From contig NC_134846.1 in the NCBI RefSeq assembly GCF_965363235.1, positions 1,741,001-1,805,000 of the forward strand: DNA of 64,000 nt, in the 5' to 3' direction. The notes below the pieces were generated by a model. It ran no database searches and was not told the origin of the DNA. It saw only the letters and a list, made by a program, of their open reading frames with translations. Position numbers and translations under genes: made by a program. Positions within the stretch are counted from its first letter, which is position 1; each line of letters begins with the position of its first letter. The stretch is from Mytilus galloprovincialis. Taxonomy: Eukaryota > Mollusca > Bivalvia > Mytilida > Mytilidae. This document shows, one piece after another, positions 47,586 through 57,625 of this stretch.

Positions 47586-48201
47586 CTGAAAATAAATCAA
47601 ACAACTTTGATACATGTATATATTTCTCTAATTCTATGGAAATTTATCCCTTTCCTAACCCATTGTATAAAAAAATTTAATCAATGTGTGGTTGCTGGTG
47701 ATCTCAAAAGATTATTGGATGATTTTAGGGGTCATGACCTTTTTAGCTATCTGGATGAATCAAAATATGCAGCCTAGGTTGTAAAGGATGTATAACTAGT
47801 TTATAAGTCAAACAACTAAAGTACAAAAAAAATGTACATACATTTTGTACTTGCTCTCACACAAAACAATTGGAATCAAATTATATAAATTAATGAAACT
47901 TTTTTCCATTTTTGTGAAAGAATATATGTATACAAAATGCAGGTCTTTGTACATGTTGTATATTTAATATAATATAAACAACATGGTAGTTATATACAAA
48001 TGTAACATAATGTAAAAATGGTGAATGAATCCAACATCGCACGCTTACCACAGCGCTATCAAAAAATCCTGGGGAGAACACTGATGCTAACAGGTGTTAA
48101 TGAAATTGATAACTTCGTGCAATGTGAAAGGCACTCAAAGGGGATTTTCGGTTAACAAAAAAAAGAAAATGTATTTTTTAATCATTAGAGAAACAGATTC
48201 T
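47586..48201. other. Upstream region of the minus-strand gene
   Basis: Should hold the first intron and possibly the first non-coding exon. A tgatagcgctgtggtaagc stretch (minus strand, near 48045-48063) has a donor-like GTAAGC. It also looks like the edge of a short repeat, so I do not call it an exon. Confidence 0.3.
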
Positions 48202-48350
48202 TACATAGTTACTCGTGGATTATCGGATTTATCCAATCTTGATAGTTAAATTATAAATTTTAAAGTTCTCGCCGAGGCGGCTCGGACTTTAAAATTGATA
48301 ATATAACTATCTGGATTGGATAAATCTGATAATCCACTGGTATCAATGTA
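48202..48350. repeat. Short hairpin element with a GC-rich loop
   Basis: Arms of about 65 bases pair with few mismatches (left tggattatcggatttatcc; right ggataaatctgataatcca) around a ctcgccgaggcggctcgg centre. Same build as 19481-19621 but different sequence. Confidence 0.85.
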
Positions 48351-48978
48351 ATAATCTATATATCAGACTTTTTATAAAAAATATTAGAATAAACCAAACA
48401 AACATGCAACAATAACCTTTGTGAGCTCATAATTTTAGGTCTGTAAGTCTTGTGTAGGAAATAAACTCATCATAGACATGATAGATACCAGGATTTAAAT
48501 TTTGTATTTACGCCAGACACATGTTTCGTGTACAAAAGACTCATCAGTGACGCTTGATTCCAAAAAGGTAAATAAACAGCTGCGCCATGAGCGCAGGATA
48601 CGCCCTTTGTCTTGTGTGAGAAGTTTTATGCAATAATTATAAATAGTTTCTGAGATACAGCATGACATATGAAAACACCCTCTTATCATTTTAAATGTAT
48701 GTTAAGCTTTTGATTGGCATGATTAGGTTCTTCCTGTTTTGAATTTTCCTCAGAGTTCAGTATTTTAGTGAATTTACTTTATACCTCAATTGGTGTATCT
48801 CAATTTACATGTATGTCAAAAAGTGGATTATACCTGCTTTAAGGAATAATCTACCAATTAATGATTGATCAGGATCTTGACCTCGTTATTTTGTAAACTT
48901 AAGGTTCATGAACATGATGAATGTGGACTCTTGGGCTAAAACGGCTTACTAAAAATTTACTCTGAGTACACATGGTAC

Positions 48979-50969
48979 CCCATCCCTAGATTTTCCATGC
49001 AGTTCAACTTTTTCCATGATAAAATGATGGAAAATGATGGAAATTGCGTTTTTTTCCATGAATTTCCATGGAATTTCATGGAAAAATAATCCATCTCAGA
49101 TGGAAAACTTATATGTGTTACTTATTTCATCATTTTCCATGATAAGATGGAAAACTTTCCATGGAATTCCATGGAAAAATACTTTTTGGATGGAAAATGG
49201 GATGGAAAGTAGACTAATAAAACTTTGTAGATGGAAAAGAGGATGGAAAGTGGACTTAGAATATTTTTGAGATGGAAAAGAGGATGGAATCTTGACTTAG
49301 AATATTTTTAACATGGAAAAATTATAGAATCTTAACTTAGAATATTTTTGAGATGGAAAGTCATGGAAAAAATGTACACAAATTACATACACTAATTCTT
49401 TATCATCAATTAGACTGTGAAAGAAATGTAAAGTGCCATCTGGTTTTCATTGGTCTTTGTGTAGAAGACAAGAAGTGACATGACCATACAGTGTGAGGCC
49501 AAATGTAGGGTAGAACATGAATTTATACATTTTTGTGCAATTATTATTACTTTAAACATAAAAATGGTAAATAAACAATAAATGGATAATCTTTCATTAA
49601 AATATATATAAAATATCCAAGATATAAGTAAATAACAGTATTCAATTGGGGCTCTTTTAAAAGAAATCAGATAACTCCTCATACATCCCCCAACACATTG
49701 AAAATTTGAACTTGCAACGGATATGCAGGCAACAAACAAAGATGTCTTCTCTCCTGAACAAAATGCAAAATTTATATTGGACTTAGATTAAATAGTTCCA
49801 AATAGTTCTTGACATCGAATAGTGCAGATTTATTCTCTGATGACTTGCATTGACTGTTGGATTTAGGAGCATATTTTTTGGTAAGTACACTGAATTAGAT
49901 TCTACCATTTTGAGTGTGTGCAAGCTCCTTTAGTTCAACATAACAACATCATGAAAACACCTATAGTAGATTTTTCGCTTATAATTATAATGATTGGGTA
50001 TTAAGACAAGACAAACTGTATATGGTGTATTATAATAACTAATAATCCACTAATGAAGTAATTTGGTTATGAAATTTAAGATCCGTTGAAATTGGTTGCC
50101 AATGAGAAATAGATCCATATAAGTAAAAAAAAGTGTATCTTTACAGCAAACTGCAGATCAACACTAAGTTCTAAATATATATGGAAAATACCAATGAAGA
50201 CATTTATATACAATAATTATGAAAAAAATTTATTTAGGACAAAGACTAAAGTGGTTAACCATTATTAATAATGTCATTATTTAAAGAATATCTCTTTATT
50301 TATAACAGTAAAATTATTTTTAGGTATCATGAGGAAGAAATGAAACTCCAATAAAATGGTTAATGATGTTCTACGAGATGGATCTACTGAACCCTGGTGT
50401 TGACATATTTGAGTGACATTTATAACCTTAATTTCTTGATATAAAGGCAGTGCAAAACATATACCAATATTGAAAGTTTTTGCTTGTTTATTGTATTTAT
50501 CATAATACATCAAATGAGTTTGAATTAAAGGTTAAAATGATGGTTGAGTCTATTGCTTATTACTGACCATTGCAAGACTCAAAAGACCTAACCAAACCGA
50601 AAAAAGCATGGAACCTAGTTTTTTTTACCTTCATTATTACAGATACGGTTAAACAGGGTATATTGTCAAAAGGTTAATTTGGGCAATTCATTTTAAATGA
50701 AAACGATGGAAATATTTCCATGGAAAAAGAAATTCTATGTAATATATTTCCATGGAATTCCATGGAAAAACATCATGGAAAATATTTTCCATGGAATTCC
50801 ATGGAAAATGTTTCAGATGGAAATATTATTAATTCCTTTTTTTCTCTTTTTATTTTCCATGGATTTCCATGGAAAACAGGTTCCAATACTCCATGGAATT
50901 CCATGGAAAAATATTCCATGAAATTCCATGAAGTTTTCCATGATAGATGATGGAAAATCTAGGGATGGG
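48979..50969. mobile_element. Foldback element built of TTCCATGGAA palindromes
   Basis: The ends CCCATCCCTAGATTTTCCAT (48979-48998) and its exact inverse (50950-50969) match over 20 bases. Inside each end is a cluster of ttccatggaattccatggaa palindromes (49040-49380 and 50700-50945). The 1.3 kb between is AT-rich with no convincing gene. The flanks share only AC, so no target duplication longer than 2 bases is visible. Confidence 0.8.
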
Positions 50970-51287
50970 ACAGACAAACCTGTATCAGAAAAAGTTTTAA
51001 CATGTTTAAGGCAGAGCCATAGATAAAATAAATGTCAAATATATTTTATGTTTTAGAAAATAAAAAACACAACTGGATTTTGCAGTGCAACTCTTTTCAT
51101 TCCTCCATTAAGAGCCAAAATAAACAAATTGGGAAAGAGGTTTTAGAACATCCCCACAGGTAATAATCTAATTGAAATGTGTTCATTGTGTTAATTTACG
51201 TTTTTTGATTGAGTTGAGCCTTCCAATTTATATTTTATCGTGTGTTTTTCTATGTTGTGATGTTATACTATTGTCTCATAAAAAGGG

Positions 51288-52356
51288 AGACGATTTGGTA
51301 CCATTAAAACATTTAATCCCGCTGCAAATGTTTGCACCTGTCCTAAGTCAGGAATCTGATGTACAGTAGTTGTCGTGTTTTTTTTTTTATATAGATAAGA
51401 TTAGATGGTTGGTTTTCCTGTTTGAATGGTTTTACACTAGTAATTTTGGGGCCCTTTATAGCTTGTTGTTCTGTGTGAGCCAAGGCTCTGTGTTGAAGGC
51501 CGTACCTTGACCTATAATGGTTTACTTTTATAAAGTGTTATCAGTCAGGGGACTTATTTAAATAAGTGATTTTTAAATCACTTATTTAAGTAGCAAATTT
51601 AAAGTTTTGTCACAAATTGTGATTTTGTAGTTTTACCAAAATTTAAAAAAACAGGTTTAAATAATATCTTTTCATTAGTAAAATTGAAAAAAATGACCTT
51701 TTTGCTTCTTATAAGTAGCAAGGTTTATGCCTTTAATGCTATCATTTGGCTGCAAATTCTATTTTAGTTGAAAAAATGCTATAATAATGGCTTTATATTA
51801 TAATGAACTGATACTTTCTTAACAGATTTTTCCCAGCAGTGGGAGTATTTTTCCTGTGACGTTCAAGGTTTCATCTTTCAGATTATGTAATAAAATTCTA
51901 CTGTTTGTGATAAAAATTTCACTGTTCGGGGGTGTTGAAATTAGTCATGTTAGTGGGGGTTATCAAAATAATGATACTAAGTGATTTTTGGGAAGGAAAT
52001 TGAGGTATGATACTTAAATAAGTGATTTTTATGTCATTATCCTACAAGGTTATCACCTGAAGTGACCTGGTCATCCTATCAACACAGATGTTGGTTCTGA
52101 TAATTTTAGAAACATAATTAGTCACTGGATCATTAGCATTCTATATTTAAAGCTACAATAAAATTAAATCACTTCTTCTAGTGATTGATTTGTACTACTT
52201 AAATGGGTGATTATTAAAGAGACTCTTACTTCCAACCTTTGTGGAAATAATGTTACTTGAATCAGTGATTTAGAAAATCACTCATTTTAGTAAGTCCCCT
52301 TACTGGTTATTTGGATGGAGAGTTGTCTCATTGTCACTCATACCACATCTTCCTAT
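51288..52356 (-). repeat. Abundant repeat M, reverse copy split by a MITE
   Basis: The left part (51288-51541) runs from the M end to acctataatggtttactttt. The right part (52306-52356) continues with ggagagttgtctcattg and cataccacatctt. The 764-bp element between them, plus one copy of GTTAT, is absent from other M copies, so the insertion came after M. Confidence 0.85.
51542..52305. mobile_element. CAGTCAGGGG-ended MITE, copy 2
   Basis: The left end CAGTCAGGGGACTTATTTAA and right end (inverse CAGTAAGGGGACTTACTAAA) are flanked by exact GTTAT (51537-51541 and 52306-52310). Subterminal palindromes are of the type aagtgatttttaaatcactt. The nested position inside repeat M confirms both borders. 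Confidence 0.9.
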
Positions 52357-52619
52357 ATCTATTTAACTGTCATGACTGCCTATACATTTTGTAATTCACT
52401 AATTGGTGATTTAAACTGTGTACCTGAATGGACCATATCAAGTGAAACTTGTTAATTTTATCATCTTCTGCAGGGACTAAAAATAGTGCACTGCAAAATT
52501 CAGTCTAGCTTTAACTTTTCTAAAACATGGAAGAAGTAAAATCACAAAAATACAGAGCTCACGCAAAATAGTGTTTATGAGGTCATTGTTTACTTTAACC
52601 ACAGGGGCGCACAGAAACT

Positions 52620-53005
52620 TGTTTCTATCGTCTATAAATAGATCTAATATTTATATGGATAGCAGACCATCCCATGAATACACCTTATCGCTATTTGTCC
52701 GCCATTACTTGATATCACACAGGTTCCCGTAAAATTTTGACGTCATAAAACAAAATATCTGACGCCCCAATGAAGTGATTGTTGTATGCGTCAAAAGTTC
52801 AAGAGGCCGGGTCAGCCAGGATTAGTGATAAGGTGTATAGAAACAAGTGCCTGTGCAGGGTGTGTGTGCTTTACTGCTTAACCCTCTTGCTTCCAACCGT
52901 TTTTCATGGTTGCATTTCATATGCTGGAAAATACGACAGCTCGACGTCTGTGACGTTACATGCCAAACAACGACGTCATTCAATATATGACGTCACAACA
53001 TAATG
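52620..53005. promoter_or_regulatory. Possible promoter or enhancer: cluster of TGACGTCA-like sites
   Basis: Four CRE-like sites: tgacgtcat near 52738, tgacgttac near 52949, acgacgtcatt near 52970 and atgacgtcaca near 52988. There is also a ctataaataga near 52631 and a gtccgccatta near 52697. The density of CRE sites is above chance, but there is no supported transcript on either side, so this is only a candidate. Confidence 0.25.
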
Positions 53006-53118
53006 ACCATTACATTTGGGACCCATTGCAGAAAAACATAACACTGTTTAATCCTCTGTCTTCTAATTGAAAGAAATACAGCATTGATGAGAAGCTTGCA
53101 TAAATTTAACCATGACAT

Positions 53119-53315
53119 ATGTGTCCCTCCGGCACTGCCTGTGTGGACATCTATGGACAGCAGCAAGAGGATTTTAAAACTAACCATAACATTTTGAGAA
53201 ATGTAACTTTTGGTGAAAGAGAAATATATTTAGATCCTCATCATTTAAAGGATAGTAATAACATTGAGGTTTACCCTTTGTTTGTGGGGTTGTTCGATTC
53301 CCAACCTGTAAAAAC
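53119..53315 (+). other. Open frame cut by the MULE-like insertion
   Basis: An open frame with ordinary-looking composition (includes YGQQQEDFKTNHNILRNV) runs into the left border of the 53316-56575 element. No splice partner or family match is recognised. It may be an exon, a pseudogene or chance. Confidence 0.2.
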
Positions 53316-53440
53316 CGATGCAGGACGTAACGGCCATACTACCATGACGGCCATAGGATGAAACGGCCATACCCCGAAAAGATGAAACGGCCATAGTACA
53401 AAAATGGCCATACTTTGTAAAGACGTATCGTCCATGTTTT
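53316..53440 (+). repeat. Left terminal inverted repeat of the MULE-like element
   Basis: Includes gacgtaacggccatactacc, atgacggccatagg and, at its inner end, agacgtatcgtccatg. The word cggccata occurs four times with variable spacing, a likely set of transposase binding sites. Confidence 0.8.
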
Positions 53441-54118
53441 TTTTATTTTTTTAAAATGTTATAGATGAATTATTTTGATACTTATAGATGGTTATTATAA
53501 CTTTTAAATAAACTATACTGTTTTTACAATATTTTTCATCTTAATTTTTTTATATCATTTGTTTACTCATTATATATTTACGTAAATTAATGTGTTTAAT
53601 CTAATAAAATATTAAAATATCATATTGTTTTCTGATGATTGTTTGATATCTTGAGCAAACAGAACAAATATTGATGACTATATCCGAATGGGAGATTAAT
53701 TTCTGTCATAGTTAAAACAATGAGTTAAGTTTTGAAATATAAAACAAGGTAATCAGCTGTAATCAAGTAATGATTAAGTTGGAAATTTAAGAAGATTGTT
53801 GATTGCTTATTATTACTTCTTTGATGAACACAAGTATTAATTATGCTTTTGTCAAGAAATTGTAAAGAAAATACAATTCAAGATCACTATAAAAACACAA
53901 CTCCCAAGCTGAGTTCAAGCGGAGTGAAAACATCACGGGGGTTCAACTTCCTATTGTTGGGTATACGGGGATGTGCCAAAAATATGGGTCATAATTTTGC
54001 GAGATTTTATATAAAAATGACCCTCCTTTGTTTGAGCAGTCTTTTTGATGTACCGACCTTGCTTTATAAAAGTAACCAGAAATGTCGGTGGCACTCATTT
54101 GGGAAATTGCTGTTCATC

Positions 54119-54221
54119 ATGTCGTACCCTTGTGTGCTATGTGACCAGCAAGTCCGACCAAGACAACATGCTCTCCAATGTCAAGATTGTGATAAATGGC
54201 AACACAGGCTTTGCAATACAG
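54119..54221 (+). pseudogene. Transposase-associated protein, exon a (zinc-binding N-terminus)
   Basis: Encodes MSYPCVLCDQQVRPRQHALQ...CQDCDKWQHRLCNTG: paired cysteines and a CDKWQHRLC core that resemble a PHD-like or FLYWCH-associated zinc module at the start of many bivalve MULE-type proteins (from general familiarity). Donor ACAG|GTATTT, phase 1. The next fragment is one base out of phase. Confidence 0.55.
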
Positions 54222-54420
54222 GTATTTACAAATTTGTTATTAATTTAGTTTTTCCTTTGAATCATATTTCGTACTTTCGGTCATATTTGATACAATTTGT
54301 TTTACTTTAATTTGGGTTACGACCCTTCCCTTATAAGAATTAAATCTTTATTAAGTGTTATTTGCATTACACCTTTTTCTAATAAATGGACAATAGGTAT
54401 CAATTAATAGATATAAAAAG

Positions 54421-54515
54421 AAGATGTGGTATGATTGCGGTATGATTCCCAATGAGACAACTATCCATCAGAGTCCAAATGATACAGAAATTAACAACTA
54501 TAGGTCACCTCACTA
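54421..54515 (+). repeat. Abundant repeat M, truncated, inside the MULE-like element
   Basis: Reads agatgtggtatgattgcgg, cccaatgagacaactatcca, gagtccaaatgatacagaaa, ttaacaactataggtcacc, and then stops. Confidence 0.8.
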
Positions 54516-54594
54516 CGGCCTTTAATCTTTTTATCAGTGTATTAATATTACTTGACTGTAAAGAAATATATGCTATATTTTTTTTTTATTTCAG

Positions 54595-54700
54595 GTATAA
54601 TTTATCAATTGCTGATTACCGGCTGATGGTCAATGAAGAAGTCGACATCATTTTCCACTGTGTAGAATGTGTCCGCATACCACAAGATATGGAGGTTGAG
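54595..54700 (+). pseudogene. Transposase-associated protein, exon b
   Basis: Acceptor tttttttttatttcag, donor GAG|GTACAT. In its best frame it reads YNLSIADYRLMVNEEVDIIF...HCVECVRIPQ, which continues the zinc module (HCVEC). Joined to exon a at the canonical sites, the frame is off by one base and meets a stop within ten codons. Confidence 0.5.
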
Positions 54701-55130
54701 GTACATATACGTTATTGTATTATTTCTTTAAATGTTGTGTGTTCGACAAAATTGTTTAATTTCTTATCGTTTCTTCATTATTTTAATAGTCCGAATAAGT
54801 GCTGTTATGCCAAAGTTCTCAAACCGTTACTAGTATTTATGATAATGTATGATTACCTATAAAAGACCGATCATAAATCCATTGGGCGCGTGTCTCTGTT
54901 TAATGCAAAGTAAACAAATTACGGAGGTGTTAATCCTTTAATTAGTTTATGTGATTGCCAATTATCAAACAATGTTACAAATATTAATGTGAATTTATAT
55001 ATTTTGACAATATTTTTTATAATATAATATTATATTTGACATTTTTTCTTTACTTTTTCTTTTGTGCAAAAATACACAATTATATTTTGTTTCACGACTT
55101 TTATACATATGTTTTTCGTTTACGCTCCAG

Positions 55131-55237
55131 AAGTATTAGAAGCACCACCATCACCAGCACCACCATCACCACCACCAGCATCTCCACATCCACTTGACGA
55201 TACACTTCCAGACCACTCTTTTGACATTACACTTGAG
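55131..55237 (+). pseudogene. Transposase-associated protein, exon c (Pro/Ser-rich linker)
   Basis: Acceptor gtttacgctccag, donor CTTGAG|GTAGCA. It reads VLEAPPSPAPPSPPPASPHP...LDDTLPDHSFDITLE, a low-complexity linker. With the canonical acceptor it is again one base out of frame with exon b. No later exon with a catalytic domain follows before the right end of the element. Confidence 0.5.
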
Positions 55238-56449
55238 GTAGCAGAAGAAAATTTTACATATATTTTAATTGTGTTAAAAAATAATTAAATAATTGAGCCA
55301 ACTCAGATAACATTAACTGCATGTTTATGTATTTTAGTGCTTTATGATATAGGTTATATGTGTGAGTGTGAATATAAATGTTTGAATAGTGGAATAAATG
55401 AATGAGTGACAAGAGCATATGAGAGAAAACGTATGAGATTGTTAATTTAAAAAATGTATATAAGATGAATGTCCTACATGTATGAACGAAATGTATATAT
55501 ATATGAATGGTTTGTGTATGTTGTATGTATGATGTAAGGTTTATATGTTTGGTGTATATTTGTTTATCTGTATGACTGAATTAATAAATAAAATATATTA
55601 AAAAAAATATCATCTTTTTGTTTCCTATACTAGAGTATATTGGTATGATTGCCCATAATACAATTATCCATCAACAAATGCACAAAAATGGGAACATTTA
55701 AATTGTCAACAAATAGTATTCAACACAATGAACAAAGCAAAAAGAACATTCAGTATGATAAAAATGAAACTGGCCATCTTTAATCATGTAATTAGCCAAT
55801 CGGGTGCACATTCCTGTCAGATTTTACGGGTAATTTGTTATGTTATTGGAAAATTCTGCAGTAGTCTCTGTCTTGGAAAGATGTTCAGCAAATAGAATGA
55901 CTCTAAACTATATAAGAAAGAAAAAAAAAATCAGAATTATTAAACAATGTGTCTGATGATCATGACAAATATAACTCGAACTTGATGAATTGCCTTCCTT
56001 AGAGTTAACCTTTACACTGAGTCCTGTTTTTAATTTCACCAAGACTGAGATTGAGAAGATTTTTATAGTTTAGAATAATTCATATTTTTTACAGATATAA
56101 TTAAAAGATCTGTAACATGTGCTTGTATTTATATATCGTCATTGACAGCGATAGTCAACATTCCTACAGTTTAAACTTCATATAAAATATGATGCCTTTA
56201 GATCACATTACAATAAAAATGATTCTTCAGAAATTGTTTACAACTGGTAATGAAGAAATAATCAATATACTTACATAATATGGCCGCAACAAGTTGTAAA
56301 CACGAGCGATGATGATCAAGCAAAGATCACTCTTACAAGAATAAATAAAATCTTCTGTACAGAAAAAAAGTACTACACAATCATATTTATTTTATTATTA
56401 TGAACAAATACTTATTTTTTGTATTATATTTTATGTAATAAACTCAATA

Positions 56450-56575
56450 AAAAAAATTAAAAGTGTGGACGATACGTCTCACAATGTGTGGCCGATATGT
56501 CCCATGGACGATATGACGGTATGGCCGACACATCCTAGGGCCGTTATGGAAGTATGGCCGTCGCGTCTCGAAAGC
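56450..56575 (-). repeat. Right terminal inverted repeat of the MULE-like element
   Basis: Inverse of 53316-53440: inner tggacgatacgtct, then ggccgatatgtcccatgg, gacggtatggccgaca, ccgttatggaagtatggccg. The outermost bases (gctttcgagacg inverted) diverge from the left end. Confidence 0.8.
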
Positions 56576-57275
56576 GTAAAAACAGTTTTATTAACTTTTA
56601 GAAAGATTAAACTTTTATCATGTCGATAACTTTTTGTCTTTCTGCTCAAGTTTTATAAGTTTTATATAGCTTACACATAAATTTGAGGAAATAAGTAAGA
56701 ATCAGTATTTTGCAATTAATGTCTTCCTGATTCTGATCTTGCAAAATACCAAGAATAATTTTCTTGTGCTACAGGGCACAGCTTCAAAATTTAACCGGAA
56801 GTCGCCTGAAGAAAAAAAAGGAAGGTTCGAAAAAATAGCATTCCTCATCAAAGCTGCAAACAAAATGCTCTGACTATAATTGCACTGAAAATCATTTAAA
56901 GTAAAAACCCAAGTTCAAATTTCATTTCCCTCAAATAAATCTTACACTTGAATATTGTTCTACGAAAGAATATATTACATATTATGATCCATTACGTTTA
57001 GATTTCAGAGTAGTATTTTCGAACACACACTAACGTAGTTTTAAAACTGGTTTCCAAACTATAACTGGTATCCAATCGTAACTACTCGGCCATTCTCGCT
57101 ACGCAGTACAATAGCCTCGTATGCACTACGGAGAAATTCTTCTTAAATTGTTGGCCGGAATTGTAGTGATCCGCGACACAAAGAAGTTCTATCCTCCAGG
57201 TGGCGCTATAATTTGGTTACATATCACAGAGTAATCAAGAACTTTAACTCTGCCAAATATTTTGGCGCGAAAGAA

Positions 57276-57455
57276 GGAGCAAAGTAAATAAGTAATGGTA
57301 AAAAATTTGTACCATTCCAGTCGAAAAAATATAAAATTCAATCGGATCGGAAAATTTTCCGGACAGGAGCAAGTTAAATCAGTAGTGGTAAAAAAAATGT
57401 ACCAGTCCAGTCGAAAAAATATAATTTTGAATCGAATCGGAAAATTTTCCGGACA
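57276..57455 (+). repeat. 90-bp tandem duplication 98 bases before the COX19 start codon
   Basis: Two units of exactly 90 bases (57276-57365 and 57366-57455), about 85% alike, each ending in cggaaaattttccggaca. Each unit carries a perfect CGGAAAATTTTCCG palindrome, i.e. two head-to-head CGGAA (ETS-type) cores. The position fits promoter or 5' UTR. An accggaagt ETS-like site also lies near 56800. Confidence 0.85.
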
Positions 57456-57552
57456 ATGATTCCTCCGCCTAATGCATACGAGGTTATTTCTTCGTGCAAC
57501 CAGAAAGGCCGAGTTGTTCCGATTGAACTGGTATCTAGTTTATGAAATTGAA

Positions 57553-57625
57553 ATGGCAGGGTTTATGTCAACAAGATTAGGACGAAAACCTCCAGATAAA
57601 GGGAGCTTTCCACTTGATCATGATG
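57553..57625 (+). CDS. COX19: COX19 exon 1
   Basis: ATG at 57553 in the context gaaatggcagg. Encodes MAGFMSTRLGRKPPDKGSFP then LDHD, ending one base into a Gly codon at GATG|GTAAAC. The second in-frame Met (residue 5) is a possible alternative start. Confidence 0.9.

Larger units (their letters stand above)
53316..56575 (+). mobile_element. MULE-like DNA transposon remnant with about 125-bp inverted ends
   Basis: Both ends contain repeated acggccata words and, innermost, agacgtatcgtcca. Aligned from outside in, the two ends match through about 125 bases with indels. Exactly 8 bases (GTAAAAAC) flank the element at 53308-53315 and 56576-56583, as expected for a target duplication in the size range of Mutator-like elements. 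Inside are three exon-like fragments of a zinc-binding, transposase-associated N-terminus but no DDE core, so the element is internally deleted. A truncated M copy lies at 54421-54515. The MULE assignment is an inference from the duplication size and the coding remnant. Confidence 0.75.

Noticed and set aside
48045..48130. First non-coding exon of the minus-strand gene ending at a GTAAGC donor
   Set aside because: The segment looks like the end of a dispersed short repeat and nothing ties it to the gene; left unassigned.
52779..53003. 74-codon plus-strand frame with several cysteines
   Set aside because: No start context, splice sites or family resemblance; it overlaps the CRE-like cluster, which is more consistent with regulatory DNA.
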